Of a DNA stretch of 64,000 bases, positions 59,849 to 64,000 are shown in pieces. The notes beneath the pieces are model-generated. The model had not been told where the DNA came from, did not search any database, and saw only the letters and a list, made by a program, of their open reading frames with translations. A program made the position numbers and the translations under genes. Origin of the DNA: Synanceia verrucosa (lineage: Eukaryota > Chordata > Actinopteri > Perciformes > Synanceiidae); the NCBI GenBank assembly GCA_029721515.1, contig CM056553.1, positions 2,865,001 to 2,929,000 on the forward strand, given 5' to 3'. Positions within the stretch are counted from its first letter, which is position 1. Each line of letters begins with the position of its first letter.

Positions 59849-60190
59849 ATAAGTCAGACAGAAGAAACAGGTAAAATGTTAAAGGAGGTTAAATGTTCAC
59901 TTAAAGAGGTACGTTTTTCACTGTTTTGCTTTTTGCCTGCAGTGGTGGTTAACTTTCCTTCCAAAAGGTTTATTTTATATTGTGGTATAGTTTGATTCAT
60001 TTACTCTGATTGGGGTTTTCATATTTCATAAGCAGTGTATGGTAATTTGGGCTTCATTATTTGCAGCTCTAAACAGGAATGCAGTTCTTCAGTTGTCCTC
60101 TAGGCTGCAGCATGACCTGTGTCTATTTTTAGCCTCCAGGATATTTATAGCCTCGGCTCTGTTCACTGCTGCACACACAGGCATGTGTAT

Positions 60191-60196
<6 letters not shown>
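59849..60196. other. Unassigned DNA
   Basis: Nothing recognised before the CA array. Confidence 0.35.

Positions 60197-60232
<36 letters not shown>
60197..60232. repeat. (CA)n microsatellite
   Basis: 36 bp of uninterrupted CA. Confidence 0.97.
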
Positions 60233-60234
<2 letters not shown>

Positions 60235-60904
60235 GTGCATGCAGTCATTCAGAGGCTATCACACGCCAGAAGGTTTTCTCCTGCATTAAAACTGGTGCTG
60301 TCGTGAGCGTTAGCGAGCATCACGCACACGCTTGAACGGACACACGTGAACAGGAAGTCCACGGGGGGGAAGTGTTTCTCCGTTTAAAAACACACATAGA
60401 CAATCATGAGATATTCATGCGTGCACATGTGCATTTTTACACACAAAGCCAAGCGTCCCAGCGTCTCCGCTGAGGCAGCGTTTGTTCGCTAAGTGCCGCT
60501 CTAAAAGGCCTTAAACCAGCTCTGCGGTTCACAGTCCAGCGGCTGCTGAAGCCGCCTAATGCTCCACAGGCACAAACACAGAAAAGAGCTGACGTGACGA
60601 CCTGGAGGTCCTGCAGGGAGTACCAAAGAGGATATTATTATTTAAAGTAATTAAATTCACAATGGCAGAATGGCATGTGCAATATTACTTTTGTGGGACT
60701 ATTTTATCTCTTATCTTATTCTACTAAATGTACTGAGCAACATGCATGGAGGGTGATGCCTGTTAAACCAAAAGAAGTATTACTTTAATAGTCTGAATGT
60801 GAATATTTGGCCCACGCTTAACTTTCAATAATATTTTTTAAGAGAAAGCTGAGCTGTTCAAGCTCAAGGACAAAGTGCCGCTCTCCACTGCAAAGAGGTG
60901 TTTC
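60233..60904. other. Unassigned DNA, GC-richer around 60450..60620
   Basis: A moderately GC-rich, unique-looking block (CCAAGCGTCCCAGCGTCTCC and onward) without an open frame or splice pair; possibly conserved non-coding, untestable here. Confidence 0.35.
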
Positions 60905-61605
60905 AAAATGAAATAAAAACACTAAATCTGAGGGAAAAGGTCCTTAAAACAAGTGAAATTATCTGTCCATGCAGCGAGATGATTTCCCTTGACAAGATTT
61001 CCTGATTTAAGATTGTTGAATCTGGAAAGATAAGCAGAAAGACTGGTTTTACGATGACATTACTTTTAAAGACCCAAAATATGTGAAATATACTAAATAC
61101 AAGCACAAAATAAGCAGAAATGCTTGCAGATGTCTTATTATATATCTCATTTTCACACTTATTTATCTCATTTTAAGATTTCCTGCCTATTTTAGACAAA
61201 GAAAAGATAAGGTTGTGCTTGAGATTAAGATTATAGTGTTAAGTTGAACAAGAACAATAAGAAATTAACTCTTAAAACAAGATAAATTATCTAACATGTG
61301 TAAATCTAAGTGTTTTCATCTCAGTAAGAACCAAATAATAAATAAATATCACAAGGTCAAACTGGCAGGAAATCTTAAAATGAGGCAAATAACTGTTAAA
61401 ATAAGATATAAATTACATCTCTCTCCAAAGTCTCATCAAATAAATCCTGTTTTAAGATTCAGTAACAAAAATAATTGCATTTTCTGCTTATATTTAGTAT
61501 ATTTCAAATATTTTAGATCTTTAAAAAGTTTCTTTAAAAGAGTTCCATGTCTTACTTCCTTCATTAAGCATTTATTTTACTTGTCTCATCTTAAAAGTGA
61601 ATAAA
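60905..61605. mobile_element. Large fold-back MITE
   Basis: The two halves are inverted. Left: TTTTAAAGACCCAAAATATG, GAAATATACTAAATACAAGC and CATTTTAAGATTTCCTGCC. Right: GGCAGGAAATCTTAAAATG, GCTTATATTTAGTATATTTC and ATTTTAGATCTTTAAAAAG. About 700 bp, no coding frame. The outermost ends are decayed. Confidence 0.75.
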
Positions 61606-62017
61606 ACTGCTGCTGATGATGGGAAAACATGGCTGGATGTTCACTGGCTCAGAGGAATGAGGTGATGGGAGGACAGGAAGTGAACACCTGCAGCCAATAA
61701 ACAAACTCTCAGGTAAACTCTGTGTTTTCAGACGAGCTGATGAAAGCTGCTGTGTCAGCAATCAACCAGTTTGGCCGGCAGGTTTGTTCCCACTGTTTAT
61801 TCTGCAAACATGTAACAACCAACCAGAGCTGCTGTAGACCTGTGCCTTGCTCAAGGGCACCACAGTGGAGGCTGATGAGGCAACAAGAACATCTCACTCT
61901 GGTGGATAATTATAGTTTTCAGGTAAACAGGCCTCGACTGTATGTTGTCACAGTTTGAAAAACAACTGATGTCATATTTAATCATGGTGAAGGGAGATGT
62001 TGCTGTTGTTCTTTAAC
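61606..62017. other. Unassigned DNA with a SINE-body scrap
   Basis: GTGCCTTGCTCAAGGGCACC at 61841..61860 matches the body of the SINE at 40348..40669 in the same orientation, so a small SINE fragment is likely. Confidence 0.45.
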
Positions 62018-62236
62018 CAGGGCTCTTACACCATTTTTAAAGTTAAGTTTAATGCTTTTTAAGATCTCAACAAAGATAATTTAAGACCAAAAACGCCATA
62101 AGAATTTCTTTGTAAATTAAACGCACCATCTGAACATTTAATACCTACAGCAACTTTATGGTAAGTTTAAGACAAGTTAAGACCTTAATTACCCGGATTT
62201 TAATTTAAGACTTTTTAAGGCTCTGTGGGAACCCTG
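62018..62236 (+). mobile_element. CAGGGCTC-ended MITE with 5-bp duplication TTAAC
   Basis: Starts CAGGGCTCTTACACCATTTT, ends GGGAACCCTG; interior of TTTAAGAC and TTTTTAAGG motifs. TTAAC lies directly outside both ends (62013..62017 and 62237..62241). Same group as 59403..59848. Confidence 0.75.
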
Positions 62237-62810
62237 TTAACTGAAGCCAACAGATGGCAAAATGTATCCCATGATGCACTTGCTGAGCTGCAGTATCTAC
62301 CAATAACAACGATCATGACTGGCTGCAGAGCCTGAGGGTTCGATGCCAACAAGCACACAGATTCCACTCTGAAAACATTAGAAACTATTCTGATGTGATA
62401 TCTGATCTGATCCAGGAACAGTTTGGTTTTGACATTAACGTGAGGAACGCAGGACGAACACCAAACAGGTTTCTGTTTCGTTTTATTGAAGAGACGTCAG
62501 TTCACAGCTGCTGTGTGAACACCTGTGTGTGATTTCAACATCATAACTTTGGCGACACTTCAGAGACTTCATGATTCAAGTCAGGTCAGTCTGCCCTGCA
62601 CCATTAAATAAGTTAAATCAACACTTAAAAAACAGAGATGATGAGGCTGTGCAGACTGTGAAACACGTGTTAGTCTGACAGCAGGTTAATATAAAAAATA
62701 AAATAACACAGGAGGATGTCCAGGCTATAATACTGATGATGGTAAAGACAAGACAAGCATCGTCAGTCTGCTGCTCCCTCTAGTGGTGGGGAGCTGAAAA
62801 ACAGCTTCCT

Positions 62811-62812
<2 letters not shown>
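62237..62812. other. Unassigned DNA
   Basis: Nothing recognised. Confidence 0.35.

Positions 62813-62852
<40 letters not shown>
62813..62852. repeat. (CA)n microsatellite
   Basis: About 38 bp of CA, directly before the GGGGAC fold-back copy 2. Confidence 0.96.
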
Positions 62853-62857
<5 letters not shown>

Positions 62858-62862
62858 ACAGT

Positions 62863-63112
62863 CATATATTACTGAGGTTATGGGGACTTTACATTGACTT
62901 ACATTCATTTCCTACACACTTCCCTTGACCCTAACTATAACCAGTACTTGAATAATCCTAATCAAAATCTAACTTTACACTAACATTAAATCTTCTCTAA
63001 GTCTTCACTCTGAAATGTAACAGTTCACATTATGGGGACATGCATTAGTATACGTCCCCACAATGTGAGTGTGCAAACAGATATGTGTCCCCATAACGTT
63101 AGTAATACATGC
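62863..63112 (-). repeat. GGGGAC fold-back element, copy 2
   Basis: Opposite orientation to 32764..33028: CATATATTACTGAGG with TTATGGGGACTTTACATTG at left, then ACCCTAACTATAACC, and GTCCCCATAACG with TTAGTAATACATG at right. Flanked by (CA)n at left and CACACACAC at right. The copy 1 motifs are present in reverse order. Confidence 0.75.
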
Positions 63113-64000
63113 CCACACACACACCTGGAGGGCGGAGTCAACATGACCTAAATTGCATCCAGTTTGTGAAAAATCCAGAATTTACCTCATATTTATGATA
63201 TTTCCTGAATGTTTTAAATTCTATACTTTTTACAGTATCTACATTTTTGGTCAACAGCAGCTTCTCCCACTTTCACTCTAAAGTGACATTTTCAGAGGTG
63301 AACGCCGCTGAATGTGGTTTTTCTCTTGCTAACCTTGAGGACATTTGGTATTTGGGTGTATCAGTAGCAGCTCACTCCCTCTGCTCCGCCCTGACATTCA
63401 GACTGATGGGAACAGCGAAGCTCCAGCTGAGCGGCTCCTCCCTCTGCTTCACCTCCAGCAGCACTGCATGGTGGGAAAAAATGCTGAGCTTTATGCAAAA
63501 CGTGGCGCTCTGAGGAGCGTCACATGCAGTCAATGTCACCACGTCTGAGGAATATGAAACAGTACAGATTCAAATGTTGCTCCTTCACAGAAAATATCAG
63601 ACATTTTACTGTAAAACTCTAAAATTTTGGGACTTGAGAGGGACTTAACTGCAGAGAATGCACTTTTTCTTTTCTGTTTCTTTTCCAACGGTGGCAATCC
63701 TAAATATTAAAACTTTTTTTAGCTATAAATACATAAATCATTTAACAAACTAATGGAAATGAAGAAGATTTGGCGTGCAGGATCAGGAAATGATTTAACT
63801 TAAAGATAAGGGGGCGATGCCTGATTATTTTAAAATGCACTGAATGCACAGAAATAAAACTGTATAGAGCAGTCACCCTCTATATCAAACAGGTCTGCTA
63901 AAACGACAAAAACAAGTTAAATTCAGCTGAAACGTTTTCACGGTCCGTCCAACTTGAAGAAACGCTACGGAGAGACTGAGCGGTATCCATCAACGGGAAG
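63113..64000. other. Unassigned DNA
   Basis: An 88-codon frame at 63247..63513 lies in a GC-richer stretch but lacks splice or family support. Nothing else recognised. Confidence 0.35.

Noticed and set aside
63247..63548. Overlapping 88- and 67-codon frames in GC-richer DNA
   Set aside because: No splice sites, no recognised motif; two frames open at once suggests composition.

Overview
The window looks like non-coding nuclear DNA from a ray-finned (teleost) fish. It is AT-rich, has dozens of (CA)n/(GT)n arrays, no operon-like gene packing, and carries repeat types I associate with teleosts: Tc1-like transposons, hAT-type elements with an AGAGATGCAC end, tRNA-headed SINEs, LINE 3' tails and TTAA-flanked MITEs. 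I cannot name a species. No complete host gene is visible. The best host-coding evidence is one minus-strand exon (4537..4707, 57 codons, phase 0 to 0, good splice sites). Weaker exon candidates lie at 13593..13882, 37698..37753 and 45008..45054 (plus) and at 46377..46435 and 47819..47895 (minus). Most of the window is therefore probably intron or intergenic DNA.

Layout. 0-7 kb: a mosaic ATCT microsatellite (511..1103), a TTAA-MITE (1641..2094), a decayed Tc1 copy (2325..2998), the minus-strand exon and a long (TA)n run (6386..6511). 7-12 kb: a large hAT-type element (7532..8490), polypyrimidine DNA and a complete SINE with target-site duplications (10766..11126). 12-25 kb: a CAGGG-ended element, a possible tiny two-exon gene, polypurine tracts, two TTAA-MITEs and an L2-type LINE end. 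25.6-29.3 kb is the most informative stretch: an almost intact Tc1-like transposon (25619..27247) whose transposase frame has a single nonsense codon, then a TTAA-MITE that holds a second, internally deleted Tc1 element. 29-45 kb: a perfect 19-bp hairpin, a TAGATTTTTT-like low-complexity block, a GGGGAC fold-back element, further MITEs, LINE tails, a second near-identical hAT copy interrupted by a SINE (39410..40735), an L2 ORF2 remnant and a nest of three hAT-like pieces (43503..44215). 45-64 kb: fold-back elements at 52278, 55570 and 60905, two of them carrying inserted TTAA-MITEs, CAGGG-ended elements, and an inverted copy of the GGGGAC fold-back (62863..63112).

The strongest pattern is a dispersed, non-autonomous, piggyBac-like family (TTAA target, TIR CTCTTTGAGTGCCA) with at least nine copies. 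It includes a subfamily with a duplicated terminal module, a palindromic copy, and copies nested inside or hosting other transposons. Nesting and paralogous empty sites allow a relative insertion order to be read. No RNA gene, CRISPR array, virus-like gene or toxin gene was recognised.
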